In this document: piece by piece, positions 46,100-57,810 of the stretch
How positions within the stretch are numbered: position 1 is the first letter of the stretch
How the letters are laid out: every line of letters starts with the position of its first letter
Assembly: GCA_025617745.1 (NCBI GenBank)
Contig: CM046870.1
Coordinates: 9,600,410 to 9,664,409 of the forward strand
Direction of reading: 5' to 3'
DNA length: 64,000 nt
Source of the DNA: Heliocidaris erythrogramma
Lineage: Eukaryota; Echinodermata; Echinoidea; Camarodonta; Echinometridae
Notes under the pieces: model-generated
What the model was told of the DNA's origin: nothing
Databases searched by the model: none
The model's input: only the letters and a program-made list of their open reading frames with translations
Position numbers and translations under genes: made by a program

Positions 46100-46560
46100 T
46101 GTTGAGAGGTGATTTTCTGGAGATCTCTTCCAATTTCCTCACAATCTATTCAAATGGATGCCAGTTTTGTTAACCGATGGCTAAATTTACAAAGCTGTCG
46201 CATTTTGCTGCTGCAGAGATGCGAAACATTAGCCCCACGCACAGGGACAAATGTTGGTATTCTCATTACATCTCAAATTCTCCCTTGTCTAACGAGATCA
46301 AAGCCTGCATTCCACTTCCAGCTCAAACTTTCCTCCCGAATAAGAAAATGAATTTCAATCTCCCCCAGGCTTACAACGGGGCTTGGCATTAAATTAGCCC
46401 TGATCGGGTTGCGCGGCTCTGTCCACCGGTCCTCGATTACACCCTCGTTTACTCTGCTAACATGATTAGCGCTGGCAAAGGCGGTGGTGTCGGCTGGCCG
46501 CCATCCCCTACTCATGAGGAGGGCACTTGACATGGCTTGGTCGAAACGTGACAGGGAGAA
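46100..46560. promoter_or_regulatory. Candidate regulatory island in RBMS intron 1
   Basis: About 450 bp with balanced base composition, several CpGs and no simple repeats, unlike the flanks. It includes TTAAATTAG (46389-46397) and CTAACATGATTAGCGCTG (46457-46474). The ORFs on both strands have no recognisable motif. It could equally be a decayed gene fragment. Confidence 0.25.
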
Positions 46561-47159
46561 AAGTCAAACCTGCATCCATAACGGTAACCATTCTAATTGT
46601 GGAGTGCCGTGAACTGGAATAATTTGACCAGAAGCGTTTACAAGTAAAGTGACATTAGTTTTTTCCACTCGAGATGCCTTGTGGAATATTGGGTTAAAAT
46701 GTAAGTCAGATAAGATTGAAATGCTTGTCAGGGATCTATGAAAAAACGTCACTTTTGCCATTTTAAAGTGTACCAATAACCAACAAACATTTTGCTCTCT
46801 ATGTTAGGGGTTCCATGTCGCCAAGGTGTGAGATTTAACATTAATATTTACTTGATAAAGAGATGTTGCAAGTTGTAAATACTCCCTAAATAAACATTAC
46901 AGCGACTTGCTAGTAGACTAATCGACGAACTCGCTCTCATACCAAATAAGAGTGTTTCAAGTTATAACTGCTATAACTGCTTAAAATGGGAAAACTTAGT
47001 TTCAGCAAATAAATACCATAACCGTCCCCACACCTTTTGAATACTGTCTATTTTAGCAGACTACTTCTTGGTAGCTTTCAAACTACATATTTATGTGTGA
47101 ACCTAGCTTCTCTGCAGAAAGCCCCTCCCCACACACAGTATGTTTACATTGCAAACAAA

Positions 47160-47415
47160 CATTGGGGCGCAAAGAATGCCCCAATGTTAACTCCATGGAT
47201 CAAAATGTATGTTACACATTCTTATAAGGTCATATGGCTTTGTGAATGAAATATGCAGACCAGGCACAATCATGGACACAGGGTAGAGAGAGAGAGAGAG
47301 ATAAGGATGGAAGGATAGAATGATAGAATGATAGAATGATATGAGAAATCAAGTAAAGAATAACGAATGCCCCAGTGTTAACTTCATGGATCAAGATTTA
47401 GGCATGTTACACAAT
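47160..47415. repeat. Local direct duplication, about 50 bp, with GA and GATAGAAT repeats between
   Basis: GAATGCCCCAATGTTAACTC with CATGGATCAA (from 47174) recurs as GAATGCCCCAGTGTTAACTT with CATGGATCAA (from 47365). Between them lie (GA)n and ATAGAATG repeated four times (47310-47345). Confidence 0.75.
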
Positions 47416-48079
47416 CAATTTCTAAATTTGAGGGAGGAAGGAGTTCCTGAAAAGTGAACTAATTTGATATAAATCGCAAGAATGATTTATGAACAGACCT
47501 GCTTCAATTTGTAAACATGGCCAGATTTGTATGGTAGGCCTATATAGGCCAACAGATAGAAAGAAAATACACTTGTGGTATTAATGCTTACAAATCTAAA
47601 CAGAAATGTTAGGACTACATGTATATGAGACATTTTAAAAGTGTAACTGCAAGGACATCTTACTTATACCATAGATAAAACACTGAACTGTTTCATAAGT
47701 AGGAAAATACCCTTCAATACTACCAGTAACTATGAAGTAGCCTTTGGTAAAGATCTATTTTGACTTTGAGTTAAACTTATTGTTCACAAGAGTCTTTGTT
47801 TACCATAAATAATATAGCCTGCTGTATTTCATAATCAGAATTTGAACATTACATGTGCACAAAAATGTGGAGCAGGCTAGAAGGGGGAAGAGATATGAGT
47901 ATTTCTGAAGGAATCTTTGGAATGTGACACCAAGGTAAAGCTCAAGTGATTTGTATGAAGCTTTCCACACACCCCCTTTCAAGTTAAAACAAGTTTTGTG
48001 GTATTGACCACAAAGAAAAGTAAGTTCAAGCAGGAATTCAGATTCATTTTCCATCAAAGTCATGTGACAGATAATGATT

Positions 48080-48095
48080 GGGGGGGGGGGGGGGG
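48080..48095. repeat. G16 run
   Basis: Homopolymer, 33 bases from hairpin copy B. Confidence 0.95.
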
Positions 48096-48127
48096 TAGGA
48101 GGGGAGAGTGGAAGGAGAGATATTGTA

Positions 48128-48214
48128 TATCGTGTGTTGAGAGCCAGAAGGGTGTTAACTCTGTGTTAAACATATGATTTAATGCCCTTCTGGCTTTCAA
48201 CACACGATATATAA
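48128..48214. repeat. Hairpin family, copy B
   Basis: A nearly perfect stem of about 32 bp: ATATCGTGTGTTGAGAGCCA and on through GAAGGGTGTTAA, paired with TTAATGCCCTTCTGGCTTTC and on through AACACACGATAT. The loop is about 20 bases (CTCTGTGTTAAACATATGAT). Pre-microRNA-like geometry. Confidence 0.9.
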
Positions 48215-49141
48215 CTATAAGGAAGAAGAGTTATCATTGTATTGTTTTATGGATGTATTTATAGGGTGATAAGAAGAAGGAAGAAGCATAATACCGGTAT
48301 AATACTTTGGGGGTGGAAAACCACCAGGAAATTGCATGGAATTTAAGCAAAGATCAATGTCAAGTATTCACATGTACCAGTAAAGATCTCAAGAGATTAT
48401 CAGAGTCAATAGACAAGCATAATAATTATAATTTATATGTCATGTATGTGGGCAGTGTAGTGATAAAAAGAAGGAAATGACACACTGGTCCTTGAAGATA
48501 GTACACCACATTTCCAAACATTCCAAGGAAGTAGGGTGGGAAGAATTTGTTCTAAAATGAAAGTTGAGGAAATAATTATATGACTAACAAATTTAGCCTT
48601 TATGCCTTTAGCCTTTATGATTAGGTGAATTGAACCTAGTACTAGAATAGCTATTATCAACTTTCACGGAGTACAATTGAGCGAGGGGGATAAAATATGG
48701 GCCTATAGCCAAATAAATGGAGATAGTGAAATTGATACCGATTATGTTGATGCCAGCACTATACATCACACGACATAAGGGTTCTAAAAACCCCATCACA
48801 TATCAAGCAAAACTTCTTGGCATTTTACGCAAGAATAAAGAGAATAAAACTGGATTCCATCAGCAATCATAAAGCAAGAAAATAATAATAAACCATGAAA
48901 GCTGAATTATTTTGACAGGAAATTAAAACGCCAACATCATTTGGTAAAACATTTTGCTCTCAAAGTCAAAGTGTGGTTGACTAGATACAAAATGCTACAC
49001 TAATGTGTTTCTACAAACTTTAGTTGTCATGGCAACAGTAAATGATGTAGCCTAGATGGGCTTAACCTGCTGAGCAGCTTTTCAGAAATATCATATTTTA
49101 CATAAACATCTTATAAATATGAATATAGATATGACTCCTAC

Positions 49142-49210
49142 CGAATAAACCCAGACGGCTGTTGGCTGCTGTGACGGAATGATGTACGGAGATTGGGCGA
49201 GAGTCTTCAT
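49142..49210 (-). CDS. RBMS: RBMS-family RNA-binding protein, first coding exon
   Basis: ATG at 49208-49210 opens a 23-codon exon, MKTLAQSPYIIPSQQPTAVW then VYS, ending TTCG|GTAGGAGT. It is phase 0 and joins in frame to TYPTMRG of the exon at 42167. Upstream, the same frame meets TGA codons within 45 codons (for example in GAACTGAGCGAAACC), which supports this ATG as the start. The short, aromatic and Gln-rich N-terminus is similar in kind to the variable N-termini of vertebrate RBMS1 and RBMS3. Alternative first exons are usual in the family and could exist elsewhere. Confidence 0.75.
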
Positions 49211-50930
49211 CTCAAATTTCCAAACCGACAAAAAGAGTCGCTGATTTGGTTTCGCTCAGTTCCACTCCAAATAATCTCAATTTTCAACACAGTCACACCA
49301 CTACTTGAGAAGGAAAGAGCATCAATATGAGCTGATATCCAAGTTATCCATGTATCCAATATATATAAGCACTATCACGACCCTTTGACCTTAATGCTCT
49401 TTATAAAACAAAGTGAAAGAGACAAGGATTCAAAAGGCTGAACTCAGAATAAACTATTGCCAACATCCAGGCAGTTCTTCTCGTTATCAACATATAGGTG
49501 TTCAAACTAAACGAAAGCAGAAGAGGAAAGAAGCAGATATAATTTCCTTGATGTGTACATAGAAAAAATTCCAAGTTCACGTTGGTCTTGCTTCCCTTTA
49601 AGAGTGGTAAAACAGTAACCGATTCTAGCCGTAGATTTAGTCCTAAAGGCCACGGGATTGTACCAGTGCAATCCCAGGCAGAGCTGTCAAAGCTCCAGCT
49701 GCTTCAAATCCTTTCCCAATGAGAACGTTAGCATTGCCCGTCCATCCGTCCTTGTGGCTGAAGGTGACGTACAAACGAGACAGGCCACACTGACAAGCGA
49801 TGAGGCTAAGCTCACAGGTGGTTTGATGGCAGGGAATGTCAAAACCAAAAGACGAGAGTCGTTGGCAAACTTTGGGGAGTCGTCTGGTGTTTCGATCACA
49901 GATGTTCGCTCCAGGCACGGAATGAGAAGCAACGCAATACTCTCAGCCCTGTGTTTATCGTCGGCTTGGATGTAGTTGGTGAAAAACGGGACAGGTTCCC
50001 AGAAGCAAGAGGACTTAGGAGTGTAATTGACGATTTCTACCAACGCTGCCGCTTCTGCCTCTACTCCCTATAGTCGGCTTTGCCGGCGAGGGGGTTGGGG
50101 AAAGAGGAGACAGGAGAGAAGAAGAAAGAGAGAAGGAGGCCTGGGATAAAATGTGTGTGAAACTTGCAGAGGGGCTTATTGGTTGTAAATGCGATCCTCT
50201 GTGATTTGCTGAGAGGGGTCACGCAAGGTCTTCTGGTGGAATGTTGGAAATGTACCAGAAAAACGGGGTAACTTTGGAATGTTGAAATGCTCAATGTTGA
50301 GATACACAACCCGGAGGTGTAGATCGCTGGCAATTTCACTAGTCTGACTCTGAGAGTATTCGAGAAGGGGGTTGCTGCGGTGTTGTCACAGAGAGGGGAA
50401 ACAAGAAAAAGGCACTGATCTGTTTATCTTGGGGTTATTCCCTTTCCAGCCTGCGTCCTGGTTTCAAAGTTTGTGAACAACGGGGGGGAAAAGAAGGTTT
50501 CAATTGTTTGGGCGATGAAAGCGGAGTCAAGTCACCGGCATAAAATGTCAGAACAGCGATGCTGTCAGATGCTGGAGAAAGGGAAAAAGCGGTGGATTTC
50601 CAAGCTAGCACCGATGCCTCAGGAGGGTTGGGCTCTCCACAAACCGTGTCAAGCAAGGGAGGTTGCTGAGAGACTGCAGAAACCCCAACGGCTGATCAGC
50701 ATCCCCTTAACGACCGATGCCGCCAGTGATGCTTGCCGAGAGATGGAGCAGTAGAGATGGGGGATGATAGAGCGAGGATTCCCCGACTAGTAATAAGCTT
50801 TCAGCCAATAATTATCTCTATGTTGGATGACTTCTAACAACGATGGCGCTCTTCAGCATTCCAGCCTCTCACAAGTCGTGCACAAATATTTATCCTCTGA
50901 TTTACTTCAATCATTGGTCAGCTGATTATT
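49211..50930 (-). promoter_or_regulatory. Candidate RBMS 5' UTR and promoter region
   Basis: GC- and CpG-richer than the surroundings, without dispersed repeats, directly upstream of the first coding exon. On the minus strand a CCAAT (50913-50917) is followed by an AT-rich ATAAATATTT (50884-50893), which would put a start near 50860. Three long overlapping ORFs at 49643-50043 on both strands reflect base composition; none has a recognisable domain. An untranslated exon with an intron is possible (donor-like GTAGAAAT at 50042). Confidence 0.3.
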
Positions 50931-51634
50931 GCGCAATACCATGAGCAGCACTAACATCATGTGCACACAAAAAATAGAAAAATGAACACAATATCAGCAG
51001 ACTGCTCCAAATCCTCTTTCCTCAGGGTAGCACTCTTCATATGCACAAAATGTTAAACTGACTGAGAATTTTCAATGCCTGCTGTGCTAAAGCTGCCCAG
51101 CCCCTTTCTAATAACTTGTCCACTGTTTATAAATCTGTGAGCGAAACAGACAACCAATGAATGAATGAAACTGCAGTATACATGGGAAAACTCCGCTGAA
51201 TTTCTACACACACACAGCTAGCTGGTACAGATACACACATACACAATGAACAGCTGATCACTACACTACAGGCCTGTGCTGCCTGTCATGTCCATTATGT
51301 CCCATACTGAGTAGTATATACACACACACACACAATCTTAACCAATCGTTGTGTATACAGTCCAGAAAAAGAAATGGGAGGGGCACTTTTTAGCATGTCA
51401 CATGGGTTGGTTGACTTTGTATTTTGGGGTTGGTAGAGAGCTAGCTAGGGTCAAATAAAAATGACCTTTTAGTTTTGCTGGCAAAAAATGTACATGCACT
51501 GGCAAGTGCCAGAAGGAAATTGAAGATGCACCACTAAACATGACATGTGACAACTCTGGACTTGTTACTGGTAGTACTTCGGAAATATAACTCATTTCAT
51601 TTTAAAGACTTTGAAGTAAAGAACACACCACTAC

Positions 51635-51800
51635 AAAATGCATGTGGACAGCTATTAAACTTCTGTAACTATACTTTAATTAATCTAAACCACACATACT
51701 ACATATGGACAGCTATCAAATTTCAGTGACTGTAGTATAATTAAGCTGAACCACTATACAGAATACATATGGACAACTTTTTAAGTCATATAACTGTTGA
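51635..51800. repeat. Tandem repeat, about 60-bp unit, three copies
   Basis: ATGTGGACAGCTATTAAACT, ATATGGACAGCTATCAAATT and ATATGGACAACTTTTTAAGT mark the three units. Each is preceded by a CTAAACCACAC- or CTGAACCACTA-like block. Confidence 0.8.
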
Positions 51801-52498
51801 GAAAATAAAGAAGTTAATAAACAAAGATAATACAGTGATATACATATATAGCTATGATCTGAACTTAAACATTTTGTTACAAAGCAGAACAATAAACACA
51901 ACCCACAAAGATTATTTTGGGAAGACACTGACACACACACAGAGTTAGCAAAATATAATAACCGTCTTTTCGGTAGCAAGACTTGATGAAAATGAAACTA
52001 AAGTAGTGTCGATTACACAAGGTGAAATAACTCCCGACTTATAATATAATACACAGAATAACATTCACACAGAAGGACAAAAAAAAGAGGTTTTGATGTG
52101 GTTTTAAACGCTCTATCGGGCGCTCCTTTATTTGCCCGGGTTATTGTTTCCACTCTATTAACTCTAACTGCCCCACAAAAAAAAATTAAAAATTCATGAC
52201 AATTAGTGAATAGAAAACAGATGGGAGTCAGGAATGTCCCGTTAAAGCAGTCAAAAACACCGGTTCACAATCAGACAATATGAAATATGACGATTGGCGA
52301 TGTATATGCCCGAGAACTTTGCTTAGTACACAGCCGCACTGTTCTACCATGCTTCTTCTACACATGCCTGAGCAGTGACCATAATAGCAATGATAAACAA
52401 AATTAATATAGAATGAAGTTATTGACCTTTTATACCAGAAGCCAATCAAAAATGATTCCTAGTTTCTCGTCCACGTTTCTTGAAAGTAAGCAGAAGGA

Positions 52499-52518
52499 GG
52501 GGGGGGGGGGGGGGGGGG
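52499..52518. repeat. G20 run
   Basis: Homopolymer, the same length as the run at 15531-15550. Confidence 0.95.
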
Positions 52519-53355
52519 TTCTGTGTTAATTTAATAATTGGATATGCGATGTATTCCCCATAGCATACAGGATAAATTTTATTCATAAAGTTTTCTCCAT
52601 GACACATTAAACAGCAGCCTAAATGCATGGTTTCACTAAGGATTATTAAACCATCTTCCCTCAACACAGTAATTAACATGGTTTAAACAAAAATCTTGTT
52701 TTCAAAAGACTAAAACATAACTGAATATGCAAATGGTGATACAGAGTACAATTGCAATAGTATGAATGTAAAAAAAAATGTTTAAGATTTGTAATATTAC
52801 CAGAAAGATGTATTATTTTAGTAATGATAATAAGAACTTACAGGCCAAGGAGAACAGCATATCAGTTACAAATACTTCTAGCACTTCTAGCTCAAGATAA
52901 TATGATGTCAAGACTTCCAGCCCATCATTAAACAAAGCAGATCAGTGAAAAATATGTTCACCACAATGAACGGAACAATCTTGGCCGAAAAATGGAGCTA
53001 TAACTTCCTTCTGCTTCTCAAGTTCTCAACAGGCAATATACAAATTTGATCTCCCATTTCACAATCAACCAATCTTCTGCTAATGGCCTCACGATTGATG
53101 ACCAAATCTAACTGATTGCAAAAAAAAAAAAATAGTCATTCCATATTTCTGTTTTTTTACGATATTTGCTTGATTTACGACTTGCTACACTTTGAACCCC
53201 TCCCATAAAAATCAGAGCATTCCAGGGCAGAATCATAAACCATATTCTCCAATATTTTAGTCTCGTGACTGAACACCTAACCGGAGTTTGTTCAATCACA
53301 GAATTATACGTAAGCCTGTTTGAAATAGTTTGAAAGCTGTGATAGAATTTGCTAT

Positions 53356-53442
53356 ACCATCGGTTCAGAGCTAGAAAGGCGTTATCTCTGTGTTAAATGA
53401 TAATAGATAATGCCCTTATGGCTTTAAGCAGACTAAAATGGT
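53356..53442. repeat. Hairpin family, copy C (decayed)
   Basis: GAGCTAGAAAGGCGTTATCT pairs imperfectly with AGATAATGCCCTTATGGCTT. The loop shares CTCTGTGTTAAA with copy B. The outermost ACCAT/ATGGT still pair, but the middle of the outer stem does not. Confidence 0.75.
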
Positions 53443-53872
53443 GATTATATTTAAAAAAAGGATATATACAATACTTTAAAGCTTCATTTATTGTACTATG
53501 AAGTTCACAATTAGTAGCCTGAAATTTCCTTTGAGGTATGCACATATGGATTTAAAAGCTATGTGTAAAGTTTTCTTTTTTTCATCCATTTTCTTAATGT
53601 CAAGGCTAAATATATGCTTTTAATCAAACTAATATAAAACGACGGCCAGAGCATTCTGACCGGAACGTGGAGTTATTCCAACTCACATGTTTGTACCGCA
53701 AACCTTTTTTCTGAAGTAATATAAATGTAGTTTAGTTTGAGAAATATATATCTAAAAAGGATCCCAGTGAACTTGGAAGATAAGAGATCAAGAACTGAAA
53801 GGAATCTGCGACATAAGGGTTGTAAGATACATGCTCTGGCGACTAATTGCTCAAAGGTCAAATTTTAATGCT

Positions 53873-54065
53873 ACAGTCAAACCTGCTTTAGCGACCACCT
53901 GTATAGAAAGATCACCTGTCTATAAAGACCACGATTTTTGTTTCCCTTGAAAAATGTTCCTCATTGAAATGTGTATTAAATGAACCTGTACATAAAGACC
54001 ACCTGCTCATAAAGACCACTTTTCTTGTCTCCCTTGAGCGGTCTTTATAGACAGGTTTCACTGTA
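53873..54065 (-). repeat. CTGTCTATAAAGACC repeat family, copy 5 (inverted)
   Basis: Begins CAGTCAAACCTGCTTTAGCG and ends with TTATAGACAGGTTTCACTG, the reverse complement of the order in copies 1 and 4. Well preserved. Confidence 0.85.
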
Positions 54066-57000
54066 ATCAAATTCCCAACTTCAACACTAGGTCTAAAACC
54101 ATGCCTAAATCTAATCCTAAACCTAAATATAATCCTAAACCAAAATCAAACTGAAAACCCAATCGCAACCAAAGTTCTAAACCCCACTCTATGACAAAAC
54201 AGCAAATGGGGGAAACTGTCAGAGGAGCAAATGTTGAATCACCAGTTGATAGTTCAGCAACTGTTGATCTGGTCTCAATAAAGATCATTGTCAATTCTTG
54301 AAGAGATGGAATAAATTAAGGATGATGACATAAGAGGAGAAGAGGATGAGAGAGAAGACAGTGATGAATGAGATGATTGGATGATGGATGACTTATACGA
54401 GGAAGAGACAAAACAGATAAACAAAATCCCAGCTTTAATAGTTAGACCAGGGAAGTCCTGGTTAGACAATTCTAATGGGAGCAAAGAGACAGGTAGAAAG
54501 TTCTGTTGGGGTTTTCCCTCATTCAGTTGTTAAAACAAATCATAGCACCATACAAACATTTTATAATGTAATTATATAAAAAATAATAGAAATTTAAACT
54601 TTAGGATATTGCAATGCAATTATATAGATGCTATTTTTTACAGTAATTGTACTAGTAGCCTTCAGATCTATATTCTGAAAATGGTTTATAGTTTAAATAT
54701 GCAATTTTTAGGCCTGTAAAGAAAAAAAAATTCCAAACTTATTCAGGTTTGCTGAAAATACAAAATCAGAGACGAAAATGATTGACACAAAGTTGGGGGA
54801 ATAATTCAGTACCATTAGCGCCATCGCATGGTGAATATGCATGAGAACTATGCAAAATATATAAGCACATATTGTTATCATTACAAAAACAAATTTTAAA
54901 AAATAAAGTGTCAAATATTTGCAGACAAAAAAGGAATGTGCTTTTTCATCACTTAGCAAATTTGACCAGATTTAAAATAGAAACAACTCATTTTTACTTT
55001 AGAGCAAAAACATTAGAATGTTCATATTGATTGAACAAACACTCCAATGTAAGTGCTTTGTTTACTTTTTGCATCAAACTAGCAAATGACAAGGAAAGGA
55101 ATTGTTTACAGATGTCATGAGAGGCTACTTATGATCCCAACTGAACATAATGGACACACAATGTATTTCTGCTTTTTATATTCAATCTAAATGACGAATA
55201 TATGTAATTGCACACAGTGAAAACATAACAGTGTTAAGAAAAAACTAATCTTCTATGTACCAATATTGTTGGATTTTTGAAATTATTAATCAAGAAGGAA
55301 AGATCAATGAATAAGATTTTAAATCTTCATGCATATATTTGGGAATTTATATCTTCAAATGGAGGCTTGGTTATATTGGGGATACAACAACCATACACAA
55401 TAATAAAAAACTAAAAATATTAAAAATTCAACAAATTAAAAGTTTGATAACATAGAATACACCACCTAGTTTTGAAAACTATAATCAGAATTCAAGTCAT
55501 GCACAGCTACAGACGTCCTTAGCCATATACTTGGGATGATGATGTGCTAAAATATTGCGGATGCTTTGAATATATTTTTCTATAACTAACACCATACAGC
55601 AGCCCTTATACATGGTAAAACCAAATCAGTAAATAATATAGTACCTGGGAAAAGCTATAAACATACCCATATGCATGAATTTGTACACTTAAAGTATTTA
55701 AAATATAACTGCATATTGATAAGTTTGTTGAAAATATTAAGAACACTGATAAATGAGTGTTATATGTCAATATATTATTCAGTGTGGGATATATTACTAT
55801 GGGTCAATGCTAAGTGAGAATATACTTGGCATAATCATATATATCTTTTTTAGATAGATCTATTTTCGGAGCAGTTATACACAACGCTCGAATGCAATAC
55901 TTGTAAGCATGTGTGATATATATACCATATAGAGCAAACCCATAGATGCGTTGTATGTGCAAAGATTATGCGCTATCTCTTTCAATACTCATGCATTCCA
56001 GATCTGGTATATATATGTCTTTTTTTTATCTTCTAACTTACCTAATCACTTGACAAACATATCTACGCAAAAGATAACAGAAAATAAACATTATTAGGTT
56101 GAAAATCTACAATTCTCCCAACATAAATACCATTTATGATGTAACTTACAGCATGTAATACCCTACAAGAAATCCTGATGATAGAGAAATAAAGCTTAAC
56201 GTTACAAGTGCATGTTCTTACATCCTCACAACATTTCTTCAGGAACATCTTTTTTTCCCCATTTAATGGCTTGTTCTGGGGACAAAACAAGAATTTGGTG
56301 TTCACGACAGGATTCTCCTCTCTAAAAAATGGTTTCCTCTTTGACCAAATCCTTTTAAATATGACACAACAAAACTATATCTCAAAAAAATTGTTATTCA
56401 ACCATATTTTGGATATATATACATCTGTAAAGTGAAGAGGCTAGGCATGCCACAAATAAAGACTCCTACTTTGGGAGTCCAATTCTATTCTTTCAAGTGA
56501 ATATACAAAGTTTGCTAAAGATCTTTAAATTACAGGGAGTCAACACTGCAGTGATTTGCATATAACTGAGCTAATTTTATTGCTGACAAAAGAGAATTTA
56601 CAGACTTTAATTCAAAGAGCAACAGGGAGTTCTCATGAATGTTTTTTCAACATCAAAGGCAAAACTTGCCCACAAACTGCATAGCCAATCAAATCTTCTT
56701 CGATTTTTAATAGTAACGCTAGATGGAATGGAAGACAAATTATGCAGTTTAAACACCTTAATTATAAGTCCGGAATTGAAAATTCCCCAAAACTGTATTA
56801 CCAATAAAATGTTCATAGACTTTGGTAAGACCAGATTTAATGGAAAACAAATAACAAATGTGGTTAAAAACCATAATTTAGATGTCTGGAATTTAAATGC
56901 CATTTTCAAGACTGATGATATTCAATACAGCTTATAAGTGATTGAGTAAAATGGAATGAATTGGAATGGACAGCTGTGCCATATAGTTTCTTTGCTATTA

Positions 57001-57155
57001 CAGATCGAGTTAGATGAGTAAAGTATATCCTTCCATTAGAATTTGAATACATTTTGATTTAGCAATGTAATTTCCCCATTTCATAATTGTGCAAATAAGT
57101 AATCAATCATTTGAAAGAAAAGACTTAAATTTCTCATCCTGCCATATTTCAAATG
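54066..57155. other. Upstream intergenic, AT-rich
   Basis: Starts with a degenerate telomere-like patch (54085-54185, CCTAAA words). The rest is AT-rich with no recognisable gene; ORFs at 56607-56937 overlap on both strands and show no domain. Confidence 0.5.
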
Positions 57156-57159
57156 CCAG

Positions 57160-57305
57160 AATAGTCATTTACAGGTGTACTTTTATATATGTCACACATC
57201 ACCCATATTTCAACAATTCATTAATCAAGTAACAAACTACAGTCATTTACACCTGTACATTTCAACCATTATGCATATTTCAAAAATGCATTCATCAAAT
57301 AACTT
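57160..57305. repeat. Two-copy tandem duplication, about 75 bp
   Basis: AGTCATTTACAGGTGTAC ... CCATATTTCAACAATTCATT recurs as AGTCATTTACACCTGTAC ... GCATATTTCAAAAATGCATT. Confidence 0.65.
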
Positions 57306-57559
57306 ATGGCTGATTACCTGTTTTGACAATAAGCAGTATTTTTCCACTTTAGCTACAGATAAAATGAAAGATAGATTATGATATGAAACATCATTGCTGG
57401 TTTTAAAGTGTTCTTTTGTACGCAATGAGAACAATTTTTCTTTTGAAAGCACAATGGCAAACATATTTCAACCATGATACAAGCTTTAAAAGAGTCTTTA
57501 TGGAATTAATTTACAATATACAGTATAATTCTACCATGAAATGGAAATCTTAGAGCTTT

Positions 57560-57810
57560 GGGGTTGAATAGAATCGATTTTCCAGAGACCCCTATCGAGG
57601 AGAAATAATCAATTATATATTTTGTTATATGTTCTGTATTTTGTATTATAACTTTTATTGCTTGTTTTATGTTTTTCTACTGTCATTTATGTTATGAATC
57701 CCCCTACAATCTCAAGCCACTTGCTTTTCTAGGGTGTTAGATCCTCACACTGCTGATGTATATATCAACTCATGTGATTTTTATGAAATAAATAAATTGA
57801 ACTGGATTGA
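57560..57810 (+). mobile_element. Possible 3' tail of a non-LTR retroelement or retrocopy
   Basis: A T-rich segment (TGTTATATGTTCTGTATTTT and following) ends in ATGAAATAAATAAATTGAAC, resembling LINE 3' ends that carry AATAAA and a short TTGAA tail. No reverse transcriptase sequence is seen next to it. Confidence 0.25.

Larger units (their letters stand above)
42168..49141 (-). other. RBMS intron 1, about 7 kb
   Basis: Carries an ATC microsatellite, a possible orphan coding exon (44354-44464), a CpG-richer unique island (46100-46560), GA tracts, hairpin copy B and G runs. Confidence 0.75.
50931..53355. other. Upstream intergenic
   Basis: No coding signal. Contains short (CA)n at 51204-51213 and 51321-51332, a three-unit tandem repeat (51635-51800) and a G20 run (52499-52518). 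Confidence 0.55.

Noticed and set aside
48128-48214. Hairpin as a bacterial-type terminator
   Set aside because: The genome is clearly eukaryotic (introns, microsatellites), and related copies are dispersed rather than following genes.
56607-56937. 100-residue ORFs on both strands
   Set aside because: They overlap each other, have no domain, and lie in AT-rich DNA where both cannot be real; neither shows coding character.
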